From positions 14,293,498-14,357,497 of the forward strand of contig OU964921.1 in NCBI GenBank assembly GCA_918807975.1: a stretch of 64,000 nucleotides of DNA. The letters run 5' to 3'. The notes under the pieces are model-generated. The model was not told where the DNA came from, searched no databases, and saw nothing but the letters and a program-made list of their open reading frames with translations. The DNA is from Aplidium turbinatum. Taxonomy: Eukaryota; Chordata; Ascidiacea; Aplousobranchia; Polyclinidae. This document shows positions 42,262 to 53,484 of the stretch, piece by piece; the stretch's first letter is position 1, and each line of letters opens with the position of its first letter. The translations under genes were made by a program, and so were the position numbers.

Positions 42262-42555
42262 CTATTGCGTGTCCGTTTTGCTTAAATGCTGTTTTAGTTT
42301 GTGAATAAAAAGTGACTTTGTATCAGTCTTTCTAATTGAAGAAGGAAATTCGTTCCATGTTTTCGCACCTGTGAATTCTATTGAATGTTGAGTAAGCGCT
42401 TTTGAGAAGTATGGAATGTTTAGAGAATCATCATCATGGTTTCTTGTAGACAAGCTGTGAACCTCTTTGACATATTTAAAAAGGTTGGTGAAGCAATCTG
42501 GTAGTAAATTGTTGTGAAATTTAAACACAAAAACACCAATTTCCAGTTTGAACAA
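42262..42555 (-). pseudogene. LINE C-terminal region
   Basis: Encodes FKLEIGVFVFKFHNNLLPDC, then KAWN-like KTWNEFPSSIRKTDTKSLF. This is the usual end of CR1/Daphne-type proteins (..ExGxFxYKFxxNLLPxxF...G.xxWNSLPxxIR). It continues the element at 42556 in a shifted frame. Confidence 0.75.
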
Positions 42556-43376
42556 TTACTCAATTGATATCGGGATCTTGCTACAACTATCATTGTTGGG
42601 ACGGAAAATACGATGAAATTTGTCACAGATTTTTTGAAGTTTTTGTATAAGTCCTTCGTTGTCATATTTCCAAGTCGTAATGCAATACCTCAGGCTACTT
42701 TCAATTAAAGAATGGTATAAGCAGATCAAATTTGACAAATTAAGACAGGGTCTAATCTTGGTAATTATGCCAAAATTTCTTCGAAGCTTTTGCAGCAAAT
42801 TTTGCATGTGTGGTTTCCATGAAAGATTTTCATTCAGAGTCAGGCCTAGGAAACTGATATTTTGTACTCTCTCAATTGGTTGATCATTTATACTTAAGAT
42901 TTGCTTACACTTATTCGCACGTAAACTGTTAGTATCAAATACCATGTATTTTGTTTTGTTTACGTTGAGTGATAATTTATTTGCTACAAGCCATTTGACA
43001 ACTTCTTGCATTTCTGTATTGGCCGCTTCATGCAATTTATCCACACTCTTACCTGACATCAGAAGATTTGTGTCATCCGCAAAAATGATAGAATCAGTAC
43101 AATTTAAACAATTTGGCAAGTCGTTAATGTAAATTATGAATAATAGGGGGCCTAAAATAGAACCTTGGGGCACACCACACTTTGTCTCTAATGGAGTTGA
43201 AACACTACCAGAAATTTCTACTGTCTGAAAACGATTATTTAAGTAGCTTCGAAACCACTGGAGGGGTGTTCCTCTGATACCATAGTGATAAAGTTTTGTC
43301 AGAAGTATTTCATGATTTACTGTGTCAAAAGCCTTTGATAAATCTAGAAAGATGCCAAGGGTTGCTTATGACGTAT
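42556..43376 (-). pseudogene. LINE reverse transcriptase (CR1/Daphne-like), fragment
   Basis: From 43376 the frame reads [16 protein letters not shown], then [30 protein letters not shown] with the catalytic Asp pair, [13 protein letters not shown] and [17 protein letters not shown]. This is a non-LTR reverse transcriptase from the palm onward. A stop (after PISIE) and a frame change separate it from the C-terminal part (42262-42555). No endonuclease, since the copy is 5'-truncated. Confidence 0.88.
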
Positions 43377-44394
43377 GACGCTATCATTGGAATCATTTCT
43401 CTTCTCTTTTCGTACTATATATGAAGTCTGTTCTTAGCGAAACTCATAATTTTAATGTTACATTAGTTAACTACAGTACATGAACGTACCAATTCTGTTG
43501 AGAATCGATTTAGTAGTTATAAGGATCGCCTGACAAAATTTCGGTGAGTTTATGTTGCTATTTCATTATTGTTTTTTAGTTATTGATCAACAGAGCACAT
43601 TTCGACAAAATGTTTAATAATTCGGTTCTTCCGACGTAACATCGATTTGTAGATTTGTTTGCCTTTTTGTAGATTCCTTTGATTCTTATATATCGTAGAT
43701 TGTTTTAATTTGAACGTGTTTATAACGTCATTTTAAGCGTAATTATTTTATGTTAGTAGCCAAGGTCTTTTCGTTTACAGAAAGATCGTGATCAACGATA
43801 GAAGATAACGACACGAGGGTCGGACTGTCTTGCTATTTTCACGCGTCCACGATATACTGGGTGGTATCGTTTGTACATTAAAGTTATCATTTATTTTATA
43901 CTTCTCATCTATGGGTGTGAGTTCACGGGCGGAACTAAGAATTCATTTTCAACACAACAGTGGAGTTTCCATCAAATTATGTTAGTGCCAGAAAGTCGTT
44001 AGGGAGGCCTACATCACAACATTTGTGCCACATAAAGGACTTTATCGATATAAACGTCTGATGTTTGGAATCAACTCCGCCCCAGAGATGTAGCCTACCA
44101 AAAGGAGCTGTTTCACACAGCTACAACATGGGCTGTGGCGCGTAATTTCCAATGCATCATTGAGTCTGTCTGACCAAACAGATATTTGAGTTAGAAATGA
44201 TCATAAACATTTACAGTTTATTCATAACGAAACGTCCAAACCATCTTCCAGAATAGAAAATTGGGTTTTAAGGTTACAAGCTTATGGTTTCAAGATTGTT
44301 TACAGAACGGGATGTTTGAACATTGCAAATGCCTTATCAAGACTCAACTCCACGAAATCAAAAGAAGACTGCTCACATGAAGAGTATTATTTTG

Positions 44395-44705
44395 TTTGTT
44401 TGTTTGTTTATCTTTATCCTGCATTGCGGGAAAGCGGACTTGAGCGCTATGCATCGGTGTACGCCTTCCGACATACACCTGACCCACGCTGCAGCCGACG
44501 GCAATGTCAGTTTCCGGTTGTCTACTCTACTTATGACTTAAATTTGGTACTACCCATTACTCGAAATCGATCACTAGGTAGAGGCAATTATCGTTAAGTT
44601 TCTTGCCCAGAGAAACAACAGCAAGTGCGGGTGGCTGGAGTCGAACATGCAGGCTCTCGACTGCGAGCCCAACGCGCTAACCACTCGGCCACGGCTGCCG
44701 ACACT
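44395..44705 (-). mobile_element. tRNA-derived SINE
   Basis: On the minus strand the 5' end reads GTGGCCGAGTGGTTAGCGCG (A box region) and about 40 bp later TGTTCGACTCC (B box GTTCGANTCC), so it derives from a tRNA. The 3' end is an AAAC repeat (TTTG repeats on plus, 44394-44413). About 310 bp, inserted in the gypsy fossil downstream of RNase H. Confidence 0.82.
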
Positions 44706-45180
44706 GGTAGCAATAAATAGCACACCATTGGCATTAACACAGATAGAAATTGAAGAACAGTCTTCCTACGACAAAGAGTTTGAAGAAATTCGGAAATACA
44801 TGTATGTTAAATCTGGCGACTGGTCAAAGTGTTCTCAATTTAGTTATGTACAAGATGAACTTAGTTGTTACGCGAATTAATTTTAAGAGGAACACTGCTA
44901 GTAATTCCAAAGTTTTTGCGTGAATGTGTTTTGGAGGTCGTACACGAAGGACATCAGGCGATCGTTAAAACAAACAACAGACTACGTATTAAAGTGTGGT
45001 GGCTTAAAATGGCAGTCATGATGAGAAATTGTGTAGGAAATGTCATGTTTGCCAAGTGAATATGCAATGCCAATGGCAAGAGTGGTCCATGGCAAGTTTG
45101 TTCAGCTGACATTCTTGGCCCCGTTGCCAGGCGGAGAAAATATTCTAGCCGTAGTAGATTTTTTCAGTCGGTAGCCTACT

Positions 45181-45665
45181 GGCTAATTCCAAATTAATTT
45201 AGCAAATTTTTTGACATTTGTTACTGCATACCGTTAAAATTGTCCAACATTTACATATGTTATTCTCTTTTGAATTCTGAGTAAAACAAAAAAAAAATTT
45301 TGAAAAAGGTTCAGCGATTCAAAAGATACTGCGATTTGAAATTTCCTTGTCACTTGGTGGCGCCACATGCAAAAAATCTTTAAAAATTAATATTTTGGGC
45401 TTCGGTGATGATAGAGAGTCGATGAAAGTGTCTAATTTACCATTTTTTGGGTCAAGGAATTCAAAAAAGTAAACTGTTTTGCTCTGAACCCAATGGAAAA
45501 AAATTATGGAGCAATAAAATATTTTTGGACGGCGGACTTGAAAGTCAAAAAAAGCCATGCGGCATTCCGCTTTCGCAAAAAATTTTTTTTGTGAAATGTA
45601 CTTTAAAGGTGTCTGATTAATATAAAAATGGATTTTCAAATTATAATTTAATGCCTCATGAATAA
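45181..45665. repeat. Left inverted arm of the Sola-like transposon
   Basis: Reverse complement of 51312-51793, about 90% alike by eye. It differs at 45327-45328, where it has TA and the right arm has TAGGCCTA. Confidence 0.9.
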
Positions 45666-48605
45666 TTGGTTAATGATGTGCCGCCTCTGAATCGGTAGGC
45701 ATGGGTTCGATACCCTGTCAGGTCATACCATAGACTTTTTAAAAATGGCACTGAATCTAATTCTTGCTTGACACTGAGCAACGGAATGGATTCGGGTAAT
45801 AATGTGCTCAGTTGCATCTCTATACAGCTACATTGACACTGTCTGCTTTTTAAAGCGCCGAGGAGCAACGCATTCTGCAATGGATACAGTGCTACCGGTA
45901 TATAAAAACAAACATTATTAGTATTAATATCTGAAATGTTTAAAATAAATAACTAATAATTTGCATCTTTGATTTTTAGAGAGTAGGTAACATATTATAC
46001 CTAATCATAAGTACACACAAAGTTGCAAGAAAACAAAAAAGAAAGTGGAATGGTATCATTACATGTTTTGGATACGGAACTTGGGCCATGTACAATTGGC
46101 TCACTCACAAATAGCATCAACAATTGTCATTCACTGTCCCACTGCAGGAAAAAAATGCTTAAGCCTCTTGATGACCTCCCAGTATCGGAAAGAGAATTGC
46201 TTCTATGGCGATCAGGCATAGATTGCACAGATGGAACAGCTGGTGTAAACACATGCCTTCATCATGAAGCTTACTACCTTAGAAAATTCACAAGTCATGC
46301 TGCATCTAAACTATGTTGCGATGTACTTGGAGTTCATGCAAGTAAAATGATGAAAGCCCCCAAAGGAACACACATAACTAATTTGGATCTTGCAAGGAAA
46401 TTAAAAATGAAATATGAAGCAATAATACCAGGTTTCAAAGTATGCCATGCATGTCTAAAGCAGATGAAATCTGAGATGAACGAAACAAGTGAAGTTGAGA
46501 GAAGAGAATCCGAGGAGGGGCAAATGGCTACATCTACATCAGGGAGTGACAATGGCGAGGAAATTAGAGAATGGAAGAATAAAGAGAAAAGGGAAAGTGA
46601 GAAAGAAAAATTAAACAGCTCATTACAAGCAATTGGATATTCTCCTTTGAAGTTGCACAGCATGCCAAAGAGACACAAACCCACTGCCATAAAACGAAAA
46701 CTGAACCAAATTACAAATGAGTTAGCAAAGTCATTTTCCAGTGCCGGGGACATTGCTATAGATCTTATAGAACAACAACCAACGTGTTCCAACAAAGAGT
46801 GAAAGACATCATATGATGATCTCAATAAGTTGATGTTTGAATTGAAGGAAAAATTCCAGGAAACAACTATTCATGGAGATAAGGTGCAAATCTTGACACT
46901 AAAACCGTCATCATGGTCTATAGGCTACATGAAACAGCAAAATTTTTTGATTGTCATATAAGCACAGTACGTCAGGCTTTGAAGCTGAAATCTGATCACA
47001 GCCTACTATCAAAACCTGTGCGATCTGCTAGACAGGGTATTAGTGATACAGTCAAAGACCAGGTCCTAGCATTTTATGAAGATGACGAGTTTTCTCGGTT
47101 GATGCCAGGGTCCGGTGACTATGTCAGTTTGGGGAATAAAATCCACCGGCAAAAGCGACTTCTTCTCTGCAATTTGAAGGAACTGTACTTTGCCTTTAAA
47201 TCACAATTTCCTGAAAGCAAAATCGGTTTATCGAAGTTTTGTGAATTCCGTCCAAAATGGTGTGTTAAGGTGGGATCTTCTGGGAGTCATTCAGTGTGTG
47301 TTTGTGCTATTCATCAGAATGCCAAACTGGTTGCTTCTGCCTGTGGTTTAAAATACAAAGAAATGATGGCCGAAATTGTGTGTAATGTAGAAGATAGGAT
47401 GTGTATGGTTCATCGTTGTTCAAACTGCCCAGGAAAGGAAGGACTAACATCAAAACTAAACGAGCACTTCAATGGAAGAGATTCTGAAGACATTTATTTC
47501 AAGCAATGGCAGTCAACAGACCGATCAGAACTCAATACTTTAACAATGTGTTTGTCTGATTTCATCGAATTTGCTTCAGCAAAGATGGATAACCTGACCT
47601 CTCATTCTTATATTTCAAAGTGTCAAGCCCGTTATCTGAAGCAACTTAAAGCAAACCTTTCACCGGACAGAGCAATAATTCTTGGGGATTTTGCCGAGAA
47701 CTATTCATACATTATTCAGGACGAGATACAGAGCTACCACTGGAACAAGGAGCAATGCAGTCTTCACCCAGTTGTTTTGTATGTTGTTGTTGATGACACA
47801 GTCCAATCATTTTCATTCTGTTTCTTGTCTGCTGATTTAACTCATGACACCGGGTTTGTGTATGCACTGCAGGGTAAGTTAATGGATTATCTCAAAATTC
47901 ATTTTCCGTCAATTTTCAAAATTAAGTACTTTTCTGATGGCTGCAGCGGTCAATATAAAAACTTCAAGAATTTTCTAAATTTGACCTTTCACATACAGGA
48001 TTTTGGGTATGACGCTTCATGGGTGTTTTTTGCCACTAGCCATGGCAAATCACCATGCGATGGTATTGGTGGAACTGTGAAGCGAACGCTTATGCGAACA
48101 AGCTTGATGCAGCCTTTGGGAACAGAGCTTCTCACAATAGAGAAAGTTTTTGATTTCTGTAAACACAAGATCAAAGGAATTGAATTTTTTTTGTTGGATC
48201 CAGAGTATCTCAGCAACATCAGAGCTTTTCTTGAAAAACGGTATGAATCTGGTTGTACAGTGCCTGGAACTCGTTCGTTTCACCATTTTACACCAGTATC
48301 GGTTGGAAAAGTTATGTTCAAGCGGACATCTGAGGACGAGCTTTATGCTGGTTGTTCCCGACAATTTTCACCAAATCAAACGTCATATAAAAACCGTTAT
48401 GGTCTACTTAACCTAGCTGGCATCTTACGTCATGGAAATTGCTAGAAAATGTCCAAATATTGCACCATCGGTCGTAAGACCTGATGAAATATTGCATCAG
48501 CCGCTTTGAACACGGGGTTTGAATTGCGTGACAATGTCTTTCATTATTGCGTCACAGTTACTGTCTACGTGCATTTGAGATATCGCAAATTATTCTAGTC
48601 ATTCG

Positions 48606-49601
48606 TAGGGTTGCCAGATTGGGCGCTTTTACGCCCAATTGGGCTACTTTTGATTTCTCCAGGCGCCAAAAATTTGCGTTGGGCGCGCTTTTTTGGCTGG
48701 CGCCCAATTGGGCTACTTTTATTTAAAATATAATATAACATTTTATGTAAAAATTGTATCATGTTTAATATTTTTACCTAATTTGTAGTTATTTCATTGA
48801 GGAGCAGCGTTTTTGGAGGTCTTGGTCAGGCAGGGTTACCAATTTGGTATAAAGATGCCAATTTTCAAAAATATGCATGTTTAGGCTTTAATATCTGGCA
48901 ATCCTGGCAACTTAAGTGATCCAGGTTTTCATGAAAATGCAGTGGAGTAGTGGACATCAGTTCAGTTTGTTTTTATTTTTAACCATCACAACGAAAAACA
49001 ATATATGTCAAACATAGCAGGGGTCTAGAAAAATGTAGAAGCGACAAAACACGGATGCTATAACGTGCATGTGCCAAAGCAGGACAATCAGTTATGGCAT
49101 GGTCGCAACACCTTAATGAAGTTTTTACAAATGTCGAAAGATGAGACAAAAAAGGCTAGTGAATTTTTTTTAACAATTTATATGAGTAAAAAAAGACAAA
49201 AAAGATAGTTTCTACGTTGATCGACCTTGGTGGGTTATCAGAACTGTTCATGGTCTTGAGGGGAACACTCTTGATGCGTTACCTCATCACGAAAAGCAAT
49301 TAAGCCATTTTTTGTGTTACTTGGTGTGGTACCGGTACTTGTTTGTAATTATTTTAGCAAACAGTTGAGTGAATGCATGGTTGCCAATCTGTCTGAAAGG
49401 TGTGAAAAACTGGAAAAACACTTATAATTTGAGACTGATGATCAAGCGCTCTGGAAGAATTTTGTATAATAGCCTAGCCTATCTCTTTGCTTGGGCTCCA
49501 AATTGGGCTCCATTTTAGAACCCCCAAAAAAATTGGGCTACTTTTGGGCTACTTTTTGCATAAGCTTGGGCTCTTTTTTATATTAACCTCTGGCAACCCT
49601 A
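48606..49601. mobile_element. hAT MITE (TAGGGTTGCCAG ends)
   Basis: Perfect inverted ends TAGGGTTGCCAG and CTGGCAACCCTA, flanked exactly by GTCATTCG (48598-48605, 49602-49609). Subterminal GCCCAATTGGGCTACTTTT motifs occur at both ends. It contains an (ACTGA)n-tailed retroposon piece (48955-49310). No transposase. Confidence 0.92.
48955..49310 (-). mobile_element. (ACTGA)n-tailed retroposon, copy B
   Basis: Shares about 350 bp with 25626-26110, in the same minus-strand orientation, with the tail on the left (CATCAGTTCAGTTTG). Confidence 0.6.
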
Positions 49602-49945
49602 GTCATTCGTAAAATTGTTTGTTGGAAGTCAGTCGCAAGTTTAACTGTTTGCTTGGTGCTTGCTAGCTGGACAAATTTTCCGTCTTTTATCCAAGTAATC
49701 TGTTCTGTAGTGACAGTTTTTTAGAGGTGTACGGCGTTGCATCTCGATTTCGATAGCCGCGGGCTAATTTTACAGAAATACAAGTTTGAATAGACGTTTC
49801 AAAGGAGTGTTTCTTGTTCGGTCATTACATTCAGACGAACGGATTCGGGAATCTTATGTTACAATTTTCCCACAAAGAAATTATGGTTTACCGCTGTGAC
49901 CACTGGTATACACACCTTCTTCTCTGATCATGAGCCGAGCAAATC

Positions 49946-50438
49946 CAGGGATATCTAGAGAAGGGGATATGAAGGCTTTTAATACGTCTGACAATAAAAG
50001 GGCTTCTGTTTATCGTAAATAATCTCTGTTTACCGTAAACTGACAATCGGCACTGTTAGTAGTTTAATAAATCTTGTTATGATAACCTGCATTGCGCTAT
50101 CAGTATCAAGCCTGGATACTCACTGCACGCTCATGGTTACTTGTTAATTCAACTACCCGTTTATTTGCTTTAAATCTGGCCTACTGCAAAGACTTTGTTA
50201 AGAAAAGCAGCTAACTTGTAACTTTTCAACTGTCTTTCCAAACAAGTATTCTTTAAATATGCTCTATGTAACATTTACTAACTGTCATCTGTAGCTGACT
50301 GTACCAGTTGCACAACAAAACTTTCTGCAATTGTGAAAAGAACTGCATGTTTTACGTACTACAAACTACCGCCCTGGTAGTGTCATAAGAATAAGGCAAT
50401 CGCTGTGAGCCTTCGCATCCCCTTCTTTAGATATCCCT
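49946..50438. mobile_element. MITE in the Sola-like transposase gene
   Basis: Inverted ends AGGGATATCTAGAGAAGGGG and CCCCTTCTTTAGATATCCCT, flanked exactly by GAGCAAATC (49937-49945, 50439-50447), 9 bp. No coding frame. Confidence 0.88.
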
Positions 50439-51311
50439 GAGCAAATCTGTAAGTAATCTAAAGGTTGCCAAATATGTTTCTTGCTTTTATGATGACCAGT
50501 GGTGGATTGGAATAATAACCGAAATTAATACTGCTTCAGAAGATGCACTTGTAAATTTTCTTCATCAATGTGATCGTGATACTACAGAAGATTTGTTTGT
50601 ATGGCCACCAAGAGAGGACAAATGCTGGGTTTCCATTCAACACATTCTTTGTGAGATCCAACAACCTCGACTGAAAAAAGCAACAAATACCGCACGGCGA
50701 TCTGCCCTTAAATACACAATTTTTCCGGAAGACAAGACAAAGATCCAAAATGCATTTTCTCATTTCATATCACATGCCAATAATTCACTGTAATTCATTT
50801 CAATAATGTACAGTCAACTGGGGTGACTAAGGCACCTGACTATAATAATTCTTTTTTGATTAGTCTTTCAATGATGTGATATGTGATGTTTTGTTATCCT
50901 TTGAAATTTTTGTAAGTCATTAGCTGTAACAAACAATCATGCAGGGAGGAGCATCGCTCTTGTACAAACCTTTTCTGGAAAATTAACAACTTTAGGACAA
51001 GGAACAACTACAGTATCTTCTGCAAGTTGTTTCTCAACATCGCAAGAATTTTCCTCAGCCTCTCAAGAGTACCTTATTGGGCGACAATGAGTGGTTGGTA
51101 ACCATGAAACCCCTGTTTTAAACAGATAATACTCACTTTTGTTGGGTGGGGGGGACCCATATATTCCTTGATTTGTGTGGCTGTGGAATTGGTTATATCA
51201 CATTCCTTTTGTAGCACCATACACAATACGCACATCTTTAACCAATGTTCTACATTGATCATTATCCATATAATAGATAGCAAAAATAACCATTATAGAG
51301 GTTATATATAT

Positions 51312-51793
51312 TGTTCATGAGGCATTAAATTATAATTTGAAAATCCATTTTTATATCAACCAGATGCCTTTAAGCTACATTTTACAAAAAAAATTTTTTG
51401 CGAAAGCGGAATGCCGCATGGCTTTTTTTGATTTTCAAGTCTGCCTCCCAAAAATATTTTATTGCTCCATAACTTTTTTTCCATTCGCTTTAGAGCAAAA
51501 CAGTTTACTTTTTTAAATTCCTTGCCCCCAAAAATGGTAAATTAGACACTTTCATCGACTCTCTATCATCACCGAAGCCCAAAATAATGATTTTTAAAGA
51601 TTTTTTGCATGTGGCGCCACCAAGTGACAAGGAAATTTCAAATCGCAGTAGGCCTATCTTTTGAATCGCTGAACCTTTTTCAAAATTTTTTTTTTGTTTT
51701 ACTCAGAATTCAAAAGAGAACAACATATGTAAATATTGGACAATTCTAATGGTATGCAGTAACAGCCCTTGTTAAATTATAATGGAATGAGTC
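51312..51793. repeat. Right inverted arm of the Sola-like transposon
   Basis: Partner of 45181-45665. Ends GGAATGAGTC before TACT. Confidence 0.9.
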
Positions 51794-51817
51794 TACTACC
51801 GAATAACTGTGTTGAAG

Positions 51818-52557
51818 CAGGCCCGTAGTTATACATTTTAGCTTGGGGGGGCTCAAAAGCTGTTGCGAAGTAAAAGGCTATGCACCAGTGGCGGCTTGTG
51901 ACTTTTGGTCATGGGGGTGCTGTAAATGGTGATGTTAAATATGACGTCATAAAGTGACAGGAACGGACAAGCGCCGAAGGCGCGAGCCTCCTAAGGGGGT
52001 CTGGGGGCATGCCCCCCCAGAAAATTTTGCACTTTTATATGCTCTAAAATGCCATTCCTGGTGTTTTCAGGACAAAAATTAAAAATTTTAAGCAGTTGAA
52101 AATGTGGATTTTTAGAACTTTGAAACAAAGAGCACGAGGGATCAGTATCGAGCACGACGGATCAGAGAGTAAAAGCGAAAAATTAATGAATGTCATCACG
52201 GAGGTTGAAGATACTTTATTTCAAGAGCTCTGTGCCCCTGAAAAGAGCGATGTTGGTGCAGTGGACCTCACTAAAAGATTTAGGCTATATATGCTAAACC
52301 ATCACAGCACGCTTAGAATAGTGATACCTTTCAGAGTAAATGTTTTCAAGGCATGTTTTTGAAATACAACACACCAATACCATCCAGCGCGGCTGTGGAA
52401 CGCATGTTTTCGCTTGGAAAGGACATTATGCGTCCCAAACGCAGCAGATTGTCAGACAAACGTTTTAAAATGCTTATGTTTCTACAAGGAAATAACTAAA
52501 AGCTTTGAGCTGGGGGGGGCATTGCCCCCCCAAGTCCCCCCGGCAACTACGGGCCTG
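51818..52557 (+). mobile_element. hAT element with C-terminal transposase remnant
   Basis: Inverted ends CAGGCCCGTAGTTA and CAACTACGGGCCTG, flanked exactly by TGTTGAAG (51810-51817, 52558-52565). G-runs lie inside both ends. The plus strand has a 67-88 codon frame (52096-52362), then in another frame KYNTPIPSSAAVERMFSLGK and SRLSDKRFKMLMFLQGN, the hAT dimerisation region. A stretch at about 51895-52020 (CCAGTGGCGGCTTGTGAC, GGGGGCATGCCCCCCC) looks like the end of another element. Confidence 0.88.
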
Positions 52558-53040
52558 TGTTGAAGTCTATCGCAACAAAAAAAATAATAGACGCAATTGT
52601 GCCAATGTTTGCACGATTCGATGTTCCGGTTTATCTGAGAACAGATTATGGACCACAGTTTGTTTCCTCAGAGTTTGAAAATTTCTTAATCGAGTAAGGG
52701 AATAAAGCATGAAAAGTCAACACCATTGTGGCCGCAAGCAAATGGAGAAGTGGAGCGACAAAAACAAAACGTTGATGAAAGCGATCAAAATTGCACACGT
52801 CAACGGAAAAAAATGGAAAGAGAAGATTTGTAAATTCCTGATGGCTTATAAATCGACACCACAGTGACAGTCATTAACTGTTGCATCACCATGTTAGCCT
52901 TAATGTTTGTTCGAGAAAAGAATACAACACTTCCAGAATTGTTCCTGCTTGAGACGTATTACCAAAGTTCAAAGTAGGATCAACTCTCTGGCAGAATGCT
53001 AAAAAGGTCGTAATTGGACAGTAGCCACTTAAACATGTTC

Positions 53041-53420
53041 TGATAGGTTAGCGGTGTCATCTGGTCTTACAAGGAATTGTTCTGTTTACGTGGCTACCGA
53101 CAAGAGTGACAGCAAAACTAGTCACGACTCTGAGGATGAATTTTAGTAAGCCTTGTTGATGCGTTCGCAATTCGCATGAAACGTCGGTACGGCAAGAAAA
53201 ATCAATTGTGGAGGCCTTTTTTTCAAACAGAAACAAGTCCTTGAGCTTTCCGAGTGCCGATTTATGGCGTCTCTTTATTAAATACAACACCCTCATTCCT
53301 TCCAGTGCTGCGGTAGAGAGATTTTCTCCGTTGGGAAAGACGTGCTGAAGCCAAAGCGGGCAGGACTCATCGACTCGCGTTTTGAAAAGCTCGTGTTTTT
53401 GAAAGATGCATGGTAACATT
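53041..53420 (+). pseudogene. hAT transposase C-terminal fragment
   Basis: The segment 53270-53415 encodes IKYNTLIPSSAAVERFS, then in a shifted frame LGKDVLKPKRAGLIDSRF and EKLVFLKDAW. This is the same hAT dimerisation region as at 52370-52500, from a different family member. No element ends located. Confidence 0.7.
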
Positions 53421-53484
53421 AAATTTAACCTATAACGTGTTTTCTATAACGACGTTGAAATGACAGTGCAAATGAAGGGTGTCC

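Larger units (their letters stand above)
41835..43376 (-). mobile_element. 5'-truncated LINE inserted in the right LTR of element A
   Basis: Minus-strand reverse transcriptase with C-terminal tail (42262-43376). Its 3' side on the left ends near a TAATAATAATAATAGG microsatellite (41820-41835), the kind of tail CR1/L2-like LINEs carry. The 5' truncation is near 43376. It displaced about 190 bp present in the left LTR, so a small deletion accompanied insertion. Confidence 0.75.
26342..43959 (+). mobile_element. BEL/Pao element A (fossil, with nested insertions)
   Basis: LTRs start TGTTACGTTCACTG and end TTTTCAACACAACA (26342-27329 and 41582-43959, the latter enlarged by a LINE). A purine tract AGGGGGGAG precedes the right LTR. 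Parts seen: a gag-like N-terminal frame (27431 on) and an integrase region (33576-35064, resuming near 40939). The LTRs differ at few positions, so it is fairly young. Flanking 5-mers do not match, implying later rearrangement. Broken, with a handful of breaks and large foreign inserts. Confidence 0.85.
48353..49903 (-). mobile_element. Solo LTR of the BEL element B family
   Basis: Reverse complement of the 596 bp LTR, starting TGTTCCCGACA and ending CCGCTGTGACCA. Flanked by CTGGT on both sides (48348-48352, 49904-49908). More diverged than the LTR pair at 35065 and 40343, so older, and opened by the hAT MITE at 48606-49601. Confidence 0.9.
46023..50793 (+). pseudogene. DDD-type transposase of the Sola-like element
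   Basis: One gene read through 46023-46800, 46804-48352, 49909-49945 and 50448-50793. Seen: an N-terminal Cys/His region (LCCDVLGVH, FKVCHACLKQM), an acidic linker, a helix-turn-helix (TAKFFDCHISTVRQALK), CVCAIHQN and CMVHRCSNCPG zinc-type clusters, then ILGDFAENYS (D, 47687), FSDGCSGQYKN (D, 47936) and SHGKSPCDGIGGTVKR (D, 48059). It ends with a Trp-rich region (DDQWWIGIITEIN, REDKCWVSIQHIL). Proteins of this form recur, unnamed, in cnidarian and arthropod genomes. Lesions: TGA at 46801, a GGCTA insertion at 46923-46927 that shifts frame, and two element insertions. Confidence 0.82.
45181..51793 (+). mobile_element. Sola-like DNA transposon with about 480 bp inverted ends
   Basis: Left arm 45181-45665 and right arm 51312-51793 are inverted copies of each other over about 480 bp (shared ATGCGGCATTCCGCTTTCGC, GGCGCCACxxG). 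The termini read G-R-C-T-M-ATTCCA. The flanks suggest a 4 bp duplication, TACT. The transposase gene (46023-50793) lies between the arms in one orientation. Three later insertions sit inside: a solo LTR (48353-49903), a hAT MITE within that (48606-49601), and a MITE at 49946-50438. Without these the element is about 4.6 kb. A 4 bp duplication and DDD transposase fit the Sola superfamily; the assignment is tentative. Confidence 0.8.
25200..53010 (+). mobile_element. Fossil Ty3/gypsy element, split by later insertions
   Basis: Three separated blocks in one orientation: reverse-transcriptase start (25200-25632), reverse transcriptase and RNase H followed by part of integrase (43960-45174), and integrase core (51794-53010). 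Recognised from family motifs such as HKGLYRYKRLMFG and the DFFSR and QANGEVERQ regions of integrase. The BEL element A insertion separates the first two blocks and the Sola-like transposon the last two. No LTRs or gag recognised. Broken, with several breaks; old. Confidence 0.8.

Noticed and set aside
44641-44705. A functional tRNA gene
   Set aside because: The tRNA-like text is the head of a SINE with an AAAC tail; the acceptor stem and anticodon arm do not form a full cloverleaf by eye.
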